From assembly GCA_024682395.1 (NCBI GenBank), contig JAIKZH010000058.1:1-64000 (forward strand): 64,000 bases of DNA, written 5' to 3'. This stretch comes from Bacteroidaceae bacterium. GTDB lineage: Bacteria; Bacteroidota; Bacteroidia; Bacteroidales; Bacteroidaceae. The notes under the pieces were generated by a model. It did no database searches. It worked only from the letters and a program-made list of their open reading frames with translations, and was not told the DNA's origin. The position numbers and the translations under genes were made by a program. Below, in pieces: positions 23,061 through 32,466 of the stretch (position 1 is the stretch's first letter; every line of letters begins with the position of its first letter).

Positions 23061-23862
23061 AAGGAGGACATTCATACATCACTTTTGCATGGTTGGTACG
23101 TATGAGCTGACTGTCAATACAGCGGCCTGTGACACGATCGATTGTATCGCGGAATACTTGTCCGTTACGATAGATATCCCCACCCTCGCGCGAAAAAAAT
23201 TCATTTTCTGCATGGACATGAAAGGTGTGAGGCTGCATTTCCTCAGCACGAAGTTCGCCATGAAGATATTCATCGTCCACCCAGAGCAGGAGTTGATATG
23301 TGTTGTCGGTATTGTTTTTTACCCGATAGTCAATATAATTATACGATATGCTGGTACCTGTGCCAAAAGGGATTTGTCTGCCAAAATCAGGGAACAGATC
23401 CACCCTGTCGTGATGATGATGTTCAGTAATAGTAAGTTCGCTATGTAACACCATCCAATGAATCAGGTTTGACAATTGGCATAAACCGCCTCCAACACCT
23501 TGTGACGTTTGTCCTTTTGTGATGGTAAGTCCCTCCTTATATCCTTTTTTGCGAGTGGTTCGTCCTACAAGTTTCCATACAGAAAAAGTTTCACCAGGGT
23601 GGATAAGAAGTCCGTTGATATGTTTTACCGCCAAAGCAAGATTAGTTGCTTTATTTTCCTGCAACTGCATGTTTACATTACCCAATCGGCGACGTATAAG
23701 TGAGTTATGCTGATAAACGAGAACTGGTAATGATGTGTCTGTCTTTTTCTTGGCAAAACGTATATGCTGAAGAAGGTCTTTCAGGTTCCGTTTCTGAATT
23801 TCTTTCTCCCTTGAAAGTCGATAAGTAAAAGGACATATCTCACAAAATAATTTACGTTTCAT
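23032..23862 (-). CDS. VanW-family protein
   Basis: 276 residues of the VanW family: LHSELTITEHHHHDRVD, QTSQGVGGGLCQLSNLIHWM and GTGTSISYNYIDYRVKNNT are clear matches. VanW was named from vancomycin gene clusters but its biochemical role is unknown; the domain resembles a cell-wall-associated fold. No signal peptide is visible. The gene stands alone. Its 3' end is part of the direct repeat described above. Confidence 0.8.
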   Translation of the reverse strand: MKRKLFCEICPFTYRLSREKEIQKRNLKDLLQHIRFAKKKTDTSLPVLVYQHNSLIRRRLGNVNMQLQENKATNLALAVKHINGLLIHPGETFSVWKLVGRTTRKKGYKEGLTITKGQTSQGVGGGLCQLSNLIHWMVLHSELTITEHHHHDRVDLFPDFGRQIPFGTGTSISYNYIDYRVKNNTDNTYQLLLWVDDEYLHGELRAEEMQPHTFHVHAENEFFSREGGDIYRNGQVFRDTIDRVTGRCIDSQLIRTNHAKVMYECPPSITEIIQKP

Positions 23863-24201
23863 AATTTCTTTATTTGAAGTATAAGAATTACCGGTTCAAT
23901 GTTTCACAAATACAATTTTAAAGCATTTCTGTTTGAAAATTGCTTTTCTGTTTATCAAGTGCAAAGATATTGTTTTTAATTTTACTGCGTACTGATGTAA
24001 CATAAAATCCATGACTGTCATATTCTGTGCATCAACACTGTTATTACACATAATAACTATAAAGTTACGAATTTTTTTTAAGAAAAACTGTTTTTTAATG
24101 AAAATTAAGACAAAAAATATGTGTCGGTTTGCTTTTCTTGTATTTTTAATCTGTAAGTGAGTAAAAAACACTAACTTTGCAATAAAGTTTAAAGAAATCA
24201 A
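23863..24201. other. AT-rich intergenic region with a promoter
   Basis: No gene seen on either strand. TAACTTTG at 24172-24179 is a likely -7 element for the gene at 24202. The rest is low-complexity AT-rich sequence. Confidence 0.45.
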
Positions 24202-24738
24202 ATGGACTCAAAAAATTTTGAAGAGGTAATAAGTAAGGACTTACACCAGTATCTTTTAAGCATGAAGGAAGTTGACCTTCGCTTGCCAGAATGTCCCGAC
24301 ATAGAAGGAAAGTGGGAAGAAATTGCCCAAGCATATATACCTGACGGCATCAGGGAATATAAGGACTATCCGTCGGCCTCACTTGGTTGGATGATGTATA
24401 TAGGTATGGCTGTTGCAAAGATGTGGGACACAAAATGGGAGACATACTCTAAAATTGACAACTTGTATATCTATCTGAGAGACAAAAGAGGATATGACTG
24501 TATGGACGAATACATACGTGGAGAGGTACTCAAACTGAAAGGTATTGGTTTTACGAAACTGGAAAAACTTGTAGGAGAATGTGCATCACGTATAAACAAT
24601 GCCCTTCGCCGCCAAGACATAGAGCCAGGCACAAAAGAAGCCTTCGAAGCCTATGTTTCATGCCTGCACCAACTATACCTGATGGGAGCTGCCATACAAC
24701 TAAGACGTATGAAATACCACATGACAAGAATCAACTGA
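24202..24738 (+). CDS. conserved hypothetical protein
   Basis: 178 residues, mostly helical, soluble: EVDLRLPECPDIEGKWEEIA, YPSASLGWMMYIGMAVAKMW and GIGFTKLEKLVGECASRINN. The pattern is typical of a conserved Bacteroidales protein of unknown role. It has its own promoter at 24172. No catalytic or binding motif is obvious. Confidence 0.65.
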   Translation: MDSKNFEEVISKDLHQYLLSMKEVDLRLPECPDIEGKWEEIAQAYIPDGIREYKDYPSASLGWMMYIGMAVAKMWDTKWETYSKIDNLYIYLRDKRGYDCMDEYIRGEVLKLKGIGFTKLEKLVGECASRINNALRRQDIEPGTKEAFEAYVSCLHQLYLMGAAIQLRRMKYHMTRIN

Positions 24739-24787
24739 CATAACAGGTCGATAATTGTTATTGATTTATGCTATAATCACACAATTG

Positions 24788-25552
24788 TTATTTTGCTTTG
24801 GAAGAAATCCAAGAACCAACCAGCCAAAGCATATTATTTCTGGCTCTTTTAGAAATAGGTTGGACTGGAAAATCCATCTTCAAACCTACCGAGATGCTAC
24901 TACGATGATTTCGCTCGTCAATACCAACAATATCACCAGCCTTAACTCCATCTATATACTTTAACTGTGCTTTGTTGCTTCCCCAAAGTCCGAAACGATA
25001 ATCATATGCCATACATAGCGAAACACTACTGAAAAGGTGAATATCAAAACCGATTTGAGGAGCTAAACTCAAAGCAGGACAAACAACATCATGGTATAAT
25101 GTTGCGTGATGATTGGAATACCCAGCCTCCGTGACAACAACTGTGGTTCCCTGACGACGTCCTAAATTAAGGTAATTGGTATATAAAGAAGCACCCACAT
25201 AAGGCTGAATCACCCATTTTTTAGGAAAGAAATAATATTTCACACCAGCATTGACGCCCAACATATTTATTTTCTTCAGTCCGATATCATCAGACAAATC
25301 AGTAAACATGCCTTGCTGTTCATAAACCAACCCACCGGTTAAGGCTACACGCTCCGACAACCAATAATCAGCAGAAACACAAAATGTATTACCCTGATCT
25401 TCAGATTGAGCAAGTCCTTCACCATTATACTTGTTTTCCAACATCTCAATTGTTCCAATACCAGCTTGTATTGACCATTGTTTTTTTTCTTGACCAAATG
25501 TAGGAAGAATTCCAAATGCTACAATTGCAATTGCGATAAATCTTTTCACCAT
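24788..25552 (-). CDS. outer-membrane beta-barrel protein
   Basis: 254 residues: signal peptide (MVKRFIAIAIVAFGILPTFG) then alternating amphipathic strands (WSIQAGIGTIEMLENKY, VALTGGLVYEQQGMF, MLGVNAGVKYYFFPKKWVIQ, VSLCMAYDYRFGLWG, SSISVGLKMDFP) typical of eight- to ten-stranded barrels of the PorT/OMP_b-brl type. It should sit in the outer membrane. No specific substrate can be inferred; it is a single gene. Confidence 0.72.
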   Translation of the reverse strand: MVKRFIAIAIVAFGILPTFGQEKKQWSIQAGIGTIEMLENKYNGEGLAQSEDQGNTFCVSADYWLSERVALTGGLVYEQQGMFTDLSDDIGLKKINMLGVNAGVKYYFFPKKWVIQPYVGASLYTNYLNLGRRQGTTVVVTEAGYSNHHATLYHDVVCPALSLAPQIGFDIHLFSSVSLCMAYDYRFGLWGSNKAQLKYIDGVKAGDIVGIDERNHRSSISVGLKMDFPVQPISKRARNNMLWLVGSWISSKAK

Positions 25553-25716
25553 AATAATACTTTATATAATCTTTTTCATAATTATGCTATATCTTTTTCA
25601 CTTATACGTATTGATATAAATACACGTTAATACGCCGTTGATAAGATTTTCAGCGTGCAAAATTAGTAAAAATATTCAAAACATGGAAATAAATTTCATC
25701 GCTATAAGCATAAAAA

Positions 25717-25755
25717 CAAACGGGTTGGGAAGTGAGTACTTCCCAACCCGTTTTA
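25717..25755 (-). terminator. rho-independent terminator after the esterase
   Basis: AACGGGTTGGGAAGT pairs perfectly with ACTTCCCAACCCGTT; on the minus strand it follows the esterase stop by about 15 nt. Confidence 0.85.
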
Positions 25756-25770
25756 CTTTCAATTATTGAT

Positions 25771-27543
25771 TTAATAAGAGAATACTTTCTTTCCATTCTT
25801 GATATGTATTCCTTTAGAAGGCACAGAGATGATACGTCCTTGAAGGTCATACACAGCATCATTATTGAATTGATTATTGCCTTTAGTTGAGTTTTCAATC
25901 TCGTTGATAGCAACAGGAGTAAAACTATTTGCAGTAAGGTTTAGTTGACCTATCACACAGTCACTCCACTCAGAATCAGCAGAATAAAATGCAATTACAT
26001 AGTCACCTTGTTCTGTAACATCAAATTCAAGAGTTTGTTGTTCAGGATTACCAAAACTGTTTGAAGCAGTGTTACCGATATTTATGTTTGGTGTATATGT
26101 CTGCTTAGCGATACTTGTGTTGTCAGCACGTTTTTCAACATTCACCTCCACACTACCGAAATTAGCCATATTCCAGTTGCATACCTTATATTTCAATGAG
26201 TAGTGACCAGGAGCAAGACTCAATGTGGTACCACCATCTTCAAGTCCGTATTTAGCATAACCCTGATGAGCAGAACCATCTACATTACGGAAATAAAGGC
26301 CATAATTAAATCCTCTTGTCGAACCTGTGAACTGCAATACACGACAACCGAGTGAATAGCCATTGCTATAACCTGTACGTTTAGTACTGCTATCATATAC
26401 TGTCCATCCAGCAGGGATAGAACCACCTTCTGTAAATTCAGAAGAGATAGTATATGTAGACTTTGTCTGTAGTGTAACCTCCACAGACACAGTACTTTGT
26501 TCGCCATCATTATCAGTAGCAATTGCCTTTAAAGTATGCTTTCCGCCACTTGGATTAGTTAAAGTCACCTGATAAGGTTCGTTTTCACAAGTAGCCAATA
26601 ATGTTGAGCCATCATAAAACTCAACCTTCGTAACAGTTCCATTAGGGTCGTCAGCAGTAGCAGTGATAGTTAAATCAGGGAATACGGCTTCTCCACTTTG
26701 TGCAAAACTGATGTATTTAGTACCTGCCTTTGGTGATGTGATACGAACATTAGGAGCAGTCTTTTCAAGAGAATATCTCTTACAGAAATTCCAGATTTCC
26801 TTACCTGTATATACTTGAGGTTCCTTACAGATCCAGTGGCCCTTATCTTTCAACTCCAAGAGTTTGACCTCTACCCCATCGTTACCTGGGCCCCAAGTAT
26901 GCATCTTTGCTCCACTGAAACCATTGTAATTATCCACAACTTTATCTGTTGTAGGACAGCCATTATGATTAATCCACGGATTCAGAGCTGGCTGTACACC
27001 GCCAAAGTTATCGGCAGTACCTTGAATATGGAAAATAGGTACAGGAGGTGTTTGTGCGCTTGGTGTTACAACTGAAGGACCGCTACATGAAATAAAGGCA
27101 GCAATTTGGGTATGCATCTTGTTTATGGCATTATAGGTAAACATACCCCCCATTGAGAATCCGCCAAGATACACACGGTTACGGTCAATGCTGTATTGTG
27201 TCACCATCTTCTCAATAATGGCTTTCACAAAGTTGATATCGCGGTTACCTGAGACATCCCAAGACCTGTCAATACCATTCGGGAATACAACAACGAATTT
27301 AGCAGTATCACAAACTGACTCCATACTCAATTTGTCATTTTTAAACTCACTATTCTGCATCCAGTTGGCATCTTGATTATATCCATGACAGAAAATAAGT
27401 AATGGACGATTTGTACCAAGGTTACTTGGAGCATACACATTGTACGAACGCGCCGTACCATCAACAGTTATGTTGTCTGCTTTCAATGGTGAAATTTCTC
27501 CTATAAGTAGCAGGAGAATCGATAATAAAAAAGATTTTTTCAT
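25771..27543 (-). CDS. secreted multidomain esterase (CE1/LpqC-like)
   Basis: 590 residues: signal peptide (1-22); an alpha/beta-hydrolase of the PHB depolymerase/feruloyl esterase type (about 25-255) with LLIFCHGYNQDANWM and the nucleophile Ser in YLGGFSMGGMFTYN; an Ig-like domain (about 265-360, VTKVEFYDGSTLLATCENEP); a carbohydrate-binding-like beta domain (about 370-535); and a C-terminal tail AVYDLQGRIISVPSKGIHIK.. of the kind used for export and anchoring in Bacteroidales. It probably removes ferulate or acetate from plant polysaccharide outside the cell. Substrate is inference. Confidence 0.85.
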   Translation of the reverse strand: MKKSFLLSILLLLIGEISPLKADNITVDGTARSYNVYAPSNLGTNRPLLIFCHGYNQDANWMQNSEFKNDKLSMESVCDTAKFVVVFPNGIDRSWDVSGNRDINFVKAIIEKMVTQYSIDRNRVYLGGFSMGGMFTYNAINKMHTQIAAFISCSGPSVVTPSAQTPPVPIFHIQGTADNFGGVQPALNPWINHNGCPTTDKVVDNYNGFSGAKMHTWGPGNDGVEVKLLELKDKGHWICKEPQVYTGKEIWNFCKRYSLEKTAPNVRITSPKAGTKYISFAQSGEAVFPDLTITATADDPNGTVTKVEFYDGSTLLATCENEPYQVTLTNPSGGKHTLKAIATDNDGEQSTVSVEVTLQTKSTYTISSEFTEGGSIPAGWTVYDSSTKRTGYSNGYSLGCRVLQFTGSTRGFNYGLYFRNVDGSAHQGYAKYGLEDGGTTLSLAPGHYSLKYKVCNWNMANFGSVEVNVEKRADNTSIAKQTYTPNINIGNTASNSFGNPEQQTLEFDVTEQGDYVIAFYSADSEWSDCVIGQLNLTANSFTPVAINEIENSTKGNNQFNNDAVYDLQGRIISVPSKGIHIKNGKKVFSY

Positions 27544-28190
27544 ATTAATAAAGGGTAATTTAGAGTGACAGAAATAAGAATCTTAGTCTGTCGCTTGCCG
27601 AGTTATAAATAAATACGATTGCGAAAATAGTAATAATTTATGAATCAACAAAATAAATAAGCATTTTTCACTGGAAATAACTTTCAAGGAATCAACTTAA
27701 TTCGCCTTTTAATCATTTCCTCGCTTATCCGATTCTTCGTTTAATCGTTTCCTCGCTTAAAAATAATTATCAATTTTCAATTGCAACTCCGTTGCCAAAT
27801 TTCTGACTTGAAGAGTCCAAGATTTACATAATCTAATCCTCACCTCAACATATATTGTAAGTAAACTTACATCTCTGTATTCGGTTCGTCAAGATTTCTA
27901 ACGAAGTTATAAAAAGAATAATATTGCCCAGCAATATCCTCAGGGGAGGCAAAATAATTATCAATTTTCAATTATCAATTATCTTGTGGCTCTGCCACCT
28001 ATTGCAAGGCCACTAATATTTTTCGTAAATAAAACACATATTTGTATCTGTAATATATGGTAATTCGGAAAATTCTTTGTATTTTTGTCGGGTAAAACGC
28101 CAACCACAGACCATATTCCGGTAATTTCACCAGAAAAAGTTTTTGGCTAAAGCGTTAACATTGAACTCTGTAATTATTCTAAAGTTCGAT
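27544..28190. repeat. intergenic region: repeat block and capsule locus leader
   Basis: The part at 27700-28010 is an intergenic repeat block. Within it 27812-27897 is an inverted, nearly identical copy of 11463-11548. The last 180 bp precede upxY and should hold its promoter and untranslated leader; I see no invertible-promoter repeats flanking it and no clear -7 consensus. Confidence 0.6.
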
Positions 28191-28862
28191 ATGAGCACAT
28201 TGTCTAATGTGAGAACTCGACGAGGCGAGACAAATCCTCCAAGTGTCAGATTTGCCCCTGACACCATCCCCGAAGCAAAAAGCTCAAAAACAGGGGTGTC
28301 GGTGAACTATGTACCTGACGCAAACAAACGTTGGTATGTTTTTCGTGCCTCATACGGAAGAGAAGACCGCGCCTCCGACTATTTAGTAGAAGACGGCACA
28401 TACGTATATATCGGCAAACGATATGCCCGTAAACATATAAATGGAAAATGGAGACGAGTGCTTGAGCCATTGATTCCCAACATGCTTTTTGTTTATACCA
28501 CATCCGACAAAGCAGAGGAATATATAAAAAACACACCTGCACTAACCTTTCTCACATATTACTACAACCACTTTGAAAGGGATGAGCAACAGAAAAATCC
28601 CCCATTGACGGTATCAACCCAAGAAATGGAAAACTTCATATATGCCACGTGTAGCCAAAACGAGCACCTTATGTTCGTAGAAGAAGAACACTGCCATTTC
28701 AAAGGAAACGAAACCGTCAGAGTAATAGACGGAGTGTTCAAAGGCGTAGAAGGAAAAGTAGCAAGAGTGTGCGGACAACAACGAGTCGTACTCTCTATCA
28801 CCCAAGTTGGACTAATCTCCACAGCTTATGTCCCAACTGCATTCCTACAAGTTATAGAATAA
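28191..28862 (+). CDS. UpxY-family transcription antiterminator (NusG-like)
   Basis: 223 residues: NGN domain (about 45-140; RWYVFRASYGREDRASDYL, LEPLIPNMLFVY) and a KOW domain near the end (ETVRVIDGVFKGVEGKVARV). UpxY proteins help RNA polymerase read through long capsule operons from their own 5' leader. It starts the polysaccharide locus, as in Bacteroides. The Met at 28191 is preferred to a TTG at 28143. No upxZ gene follows; a four-helix protein and the priming transferase come next. Confidence 0.9.
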   Translation: MSTLSNVRTRRGETNPPSVRFAPDTIPEAKSSKTGVSVNYVPDANKRWYVFRASYGREDRASDYLVEDGTYVYIGKRYARKHINGKWRRVLEPLIPNMLFVYTTSDKAEEYIKNTPALTFLTYYYNHFERDEQQKNPPLTVSTQEMENFIYATCSQNEHLMFVEEEHCHFKGNETVRVIDGVFKGVEGKVARVCGQQRVVLSITQVGLISTAYVPTAFLQVIE

Positions 28863-29024
28863 AGCGCAAAAGCGCAATTGAGAATTGAGAATTGATAATT
28901 AGCATTTCCCCTAATTCGCTTATCCGATTCCTCGCTTATCCGATTACCCGCTTATCCGATTACTCGCTTAAAAATAATTATCAATTATAAATTTTCAATT
29001 TTCAACTTTCAACTTTCAACTTTC
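28862..29024. repeat. intergenic repeat block
   Basis: GCGCAAAAGCGCAATTGAGAA, repeated CCGATT units (CTTATCCGATTCCTCGCTTA and similar) and AACTTTCAACTTTCAACTTTC match other intergenic blocks. It lies between upxY and the next gene of the capsule locus. Confidence 0.65.
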
Positions 29025-29381
29025 ATGAGTATTATCCAAGAAAAATCACTCAACTTCGCAATACGTATTATTAACTGCTATAAGAATCTTGTTAATAAAA
29101 AAGATGAGAAGGTTATGGCAAAGCAATTACTTCGCTGTGGAACCAGTATTGGAGCTAACACTCGAGAAGCAAAAAATGCCCAATCACGCATGGACTTCTT
29201 AAATAAACTAAACATTGCGCTCAAAGAAGCTGATGAAACTGAATATTGGCTATATTTACTTCATGAAACAGAATATATAGATGATAATGAATTTAAATCA
29301 TTACAAAACGAATGCAAAGAACTCATAGCCATTCTTATTTCCATTATTAAAAGTATAAAGGAAAAACATAAAACAAATTGA
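29025..29381 (+). CDS. four-helix bundle protein (23S rRNA intervening-sequence family)
   Basis: 118 residues: SLNFAIRIINCYKNLVNK, AKQLLRCGTSIGANTREAKNAQS and LNIALKEADETEYWLYLL, the standard pattern of the small S23/IVS family first found inside 23S rRNA. Bacteroidota also carry stand-alone copies, often among polysaccharide genes. Role unknown; it may bind nucleic acid or act as a scaffold. It is flanked on both sides by intergenic repeats, so it could have been inserted. Confidence 0.82.
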   Translation: MSIIQEKSLNFAIRIINCYKNLVNKKDEKVMAKQLLRCGTSIGANTREAKNAQSRMDFLNKLNIALKEADETEYWLYLLHETEYIDDNEFKSLQNECKELIAILISIIKSIKEKHKTN

Positions 29382-29427
29382 TTACACCTTCCTTTCAACT
29401 TTCAATTTTCAATTTTCAACTTAATAA

Positions 29428-30813
29428 ATGATAGGCAACAACAACTATACTAACCGTCTGATAAAATGGATAATCATTGCAGGTGACCTTGTAGTTTTAT
29501 GGACACTACTTTATTTTGCTTTAAACACCTTCCCCGTTATAAAAAGTCTGAACGGTGATAAAGAACACATTTTCTGGATGTTATGTACTTTTGCTATGTT
29601 CGTAGCAGAGTACTATGTTCCCAATTACATACATAAACGTTTAATAGGTGCAAACCAAATTCTGCGAAGTAGCACATTACTCGTGCTATTACAGACACTA
29701 TTGACCTACCTATCCCTGCGCGCAATACATTTCACAGCACGTATCGGTGAGGGACTGTTCTACATGGGACTAATCATGCTGTTTGTCATCATCGTCATAA
29801 GGTTTACAGAACGTTGGTTATTAAAGAAAGCGCGACAGTTAGGTTATAACACACGAACCATAACCCTTGTTGGTTCAGACAAAGAAATCCAGCGATTATA
29901 TCATAAGCTCACAGGAAATCCGACATACGGATACAAGGTGCTAAACTACTTTGGCGACATAAAAGAACTGCCCCAGAGTGGTTCTGTAAGCGACTTTGAG
30001 TCCCTACTACACCACCCCGACAACATAAAATTAGGCAATGAACTATATATTTGCGTACCTCGTAAGGAACGCGACCTAATCGCTCGGACATCACGCCTGT
30101 GCGAACGCCACATGGTAAAATTCTACTATGTACCAATAGCAGAGGAAGCATTAAATCTACATACTACCTTTGTAGATGACATGACATTACACACCACCTA
30201 CTCCAGTCCGTTAGAAGAGCCATTAAACAAGGCATTCAAACGAGTGGCAGACATCATCCTCTCTATAATATTCTTACTGCCAACAGTCCTATTGCTACCA
30301 TTTATCATCATAGCAATAAAAATGCAGAGTCCCGGTCCAATCTTCTTCCGTCAGTTACGAACAGGATTAGATGGGCACAATTTCTACTGTTATAAGTTCC
30401 GCTCCATGCACGTAAATAAAGATGCCGACCGCCTACAAGCCACAAAAGACGATCCACGCAAGTTTCCATTCGGCAACTTCATGCGCAAGACCAATATCGA
30501 CGAACTGCCACAGTTCTGGAACGTACTATTAGGCAACATGAGCATCGTAGGACCACGTCCACACATGTTAGCCCACACAGATCAGTATAAACAACTGATA
30601 AACAAATACATGGTACGCCACCTCGTAAAACCAGGCGTCACAGGTTGGGCACAAGTGAACGGCTTCCGTGGAGAGACACGCGAATTATGGCAAATGGAAG
30701 GACGAGTAAAATGCGACATCTGGTACATCCAACACTGGAGCATCTGGCTCGACATACGCATCATTTGGATGACCATCAAATTCTTCTTCAAGCAAGATGA
30801 GAATGCGTACTGA
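29428..30813 (+). CDS. undecaprenyl-phosphate sugar phosphotransferase (priming transferase)
   Basis: 461 residues of the WbaP/WcaJ class: four N-terminal transmembrane helices (about 12-135), a nucleotide-binding-like middle domain ([16 protein letters not shown]), a fifth membrane segment (about 275-297), and the catalytic bacterial sugar transferase domain ([61 protein letters not shown]). It loads the first sugar phosphate on the lipid carrier and so starts repeat-unit synthesis at the inner membrane. Confidence 0.93.
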   Translation: MIGNNNYTNRLIKWIIIAGDLVVLWTLLYFALNTFPVIKSLNGDKEHIFWMLCTFAMFVAEYYVPNYIHKRLIGANQILRSSTLLVLLQTLLTYLSLRAIHFTARIGEGLFYMGLIMLFVIIVIRFTERWLLKKARQLGYNTRTITLVGSDKEIQRLYHKLTGNPTYGYKVLNYFGDIKELPQSGSVSDFESLLHHPDNIKLGNELYICVPRKERDLIARTSRLCERHMVKFYYVPIAEEALNLHTTFVDDMTLHTTYSSPLEEPLNKAFKRVADIILSIIFLLPTVLLLPFIIIAIKMQSPGPIFFRQLRTGLDGHNFYCYKFRSMHVNKDADRLQATKDDPRKFPFGNFMRKTNIDELPQFWNVLLGNMSIVGPRPHMLAHTDQYKQLINKYMVRHLVKPGVTGWAQVNGFRGETRELWQMEGRVKCDIWYIQHWSIWLDIRIIWMTIKFFFKQDENAY

Positions 30814-30945
30814 AGCAACAGAGTTGCAATTGAGAATTGACAATTAATAATTCGCGTAGCCCCTGATTCAATTCTTCGCTTATTCGATTCATTGATTAAG
30901 AATAATTTTCAACTAAGCACCAGCGCACATACGCCAAAACATTAA
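30814..30945. repeat. intergenic repeat
   Basis: GCAACAGAGTTGCAATTGAGA, GATTCAATTCTTCGCTTATTC and TTAAGAATAATTTTCAACT units of the window-wide intergenic repeat family. No gene. Confidence 0.6.
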
Positions 30946-32466
30946 ATGTCAGAAACAAATAACAAGAGAATAGCAAAGAACACTCTTATACTTTACATGA
31001 GAATGTTCTTTATGATGGCAATATCACTCTACACCAGCCGAGTCATATTAAAGGCATTAGGTGTGGAGGATTTTGGTATTTACAATGTTGTGGGAGGTGT
31101 TGTTAGTATGATGGGAGTTATCAATAATGCCATGTCAGTTTCAACACAGAGATATTTGACCTTTGAACTTGGAAGAGGAGATTTAGTTAGATTAAAGCAG
31201 ACGTTCAGCATGTGTGTAAATATATACATGCTACTTTCTGTTATCTTTTTTGTACTTGCAGAGACTATCGGTTTATGGTTTTTAAATACAAGATTGGTCA
31301 TTCCACCAGACAGGTTAGTGGCAGCCAATTGGGTGTATCAATTCACTATTTTTTCTACCATTATATCTCTCTTGTCAAATCCATATAATGCTGTTATTAT
31401 TTCCCACGAAAAGATGGGAGTCTATGCATATATCTCCATTTTGGATGCAGTATTGAAATTAGCTGTTGTATTTGCTGTATTTATCGTTCCATTCGACAAA
31501 TTAATTGTTTATGGTTTTTGTATTCTTTTGATTCATCTGATTGATAGAATAATCTATGGCGTATATTGCCAACGGAAATACGCAGAAACAAGATACAATT
31601 TTTACTGGGAAAAACCTTTATTTAAGCAATTACTATCATATACAGGTTGGAATCTTTTCGGGGCTTTATCAGGAGTTGCAAAAGGACAAGGACTTAACAT
31701 TTTGTTGAATGTTTTCTTCAATCCGTCAATTAATGCAGCACGCGGTATAGCATATCAGGTTAATGCACAAGTTAGCCATTTCTTCACAAATTTCTATACA
31801 GCTGTACGTCCTCAAATAACTAAATATTATGCTCAGGGCGATTTAGATAACATGCTTAAATTAGTTTTTCGTAGTTCTAAGATGTCTTTCTATCTAATTC
31901 TGCTCATATCACTTCCACTCATTATCGAAGCGCCATATGTTATACAATTATGGTTGGAGCAACAACCCGAGTATGTAATACCATTTATGAGACTCATTCT
32001 TGTAATCACAGCAGTTGATGCTATGGCAACTCCACTGATGACAACGGCTCATGCAACAGGAAAGATTGCGTTGTACCAATTTCTTGTAGGCACAATAACA
32101 ATGTTGAATATTCCTATCTCATATATCTTTTTAAAGAATGGTGCAGGACCATTAATTGTGTTTGAAGTATCATTAATTATTGCTACATTAAACTTGTTTG
32201 TTCGTATATGGATAGTAAAAAGATTAATTAACTTTCCCGTGTGGGGCTATATTAAAGAGGTTCTATTAATTTGTGTTTTAGTAACAATCATATCATCATT
32301 TTTACCATTATTAGTATATCATTATACAGAAGATGTTTTCATGCATTTTCTTTTAGTGTGCCTACTATCCGTAGCTTCAACAATCATAACCGTTTATTAC
32401 GTTGGCATGAATGCAAAAGAAAGGACAGTCATCCTTAATGCAATAAAATCGAAGTTACATAGATGA
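30946..32466 (+). CDS. oligosaccharide flippase (Wzx-like, MOP superfamily)
   Basis: 506 residues with 12-14 transmembrane helices. The N-terminal pattern RIAKNTLILYMRMFFMMAIS and SRVILKALGVEDFGIYNVVG is the typical Wzx/RfbX start. It flips lipid-linked repeat units to the outer face of the inner membrane. Its end overlaps the next gene by 4 nt (ATGA), showing translational coupling. Confidence 0.9.
   Translation: MSETNNKRIAKNTLILYMRMFFMMAISLYTSRVILKALGVEDFGIYNVVGGVVSMMGVINNAMSVSTQRYLTFELGRGDLVRLKQTFSMCVNIYMLLSVIFFVLAETIGLWFLNTRLVIPPDRLVAANWVYQFTIFSTIISLLSNPYNAVIISHEKMGVYAYISILDAVLKLAVVFAVFIVPFDKLIVYGFCILLIHLIDRIIYGVYCQRKYAETRYNFYWEKPLFKQLLSYTGWNLFGALSGVAKGQGLNILLNVFFNPSINAARGIAYQVNAQVSHFFTNFYTAVRPQITKYYAQGDLDNMLKLVFRSSKMSFYLILLISLPLIIEAPYVIQLWLEQQPEYVIPFMRLILVITAVDAMATPLMTTAHATGKIALYQFLVGTITMLNIPISYIFLKNGAGPLIVFEVSLIIATLNLFVRIWIVKRLINFPVWGYIKEVLLICVLVTIISSFLPLLVYHYTEDVFMHFLLVCLLSVASTIITVYYVGMNAKERTVILNAIKSKLHR

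Noticed and set aside
22853-23110. Short frames in the direct repeat (both strands)
   Set aside because: They share no features of known proteins; the repeat is better explained as a copied gene end.
24755-24964. Plus-strand 69-codon frame
   Set aside because: Antisense to the outer-membrane barrel gene.
28011-28190. Invertible promoter for the capsule locus
   Set aside because: No pair of inverted repeats of suitable size flanks the upxY promoter region and no invertase gene is present.
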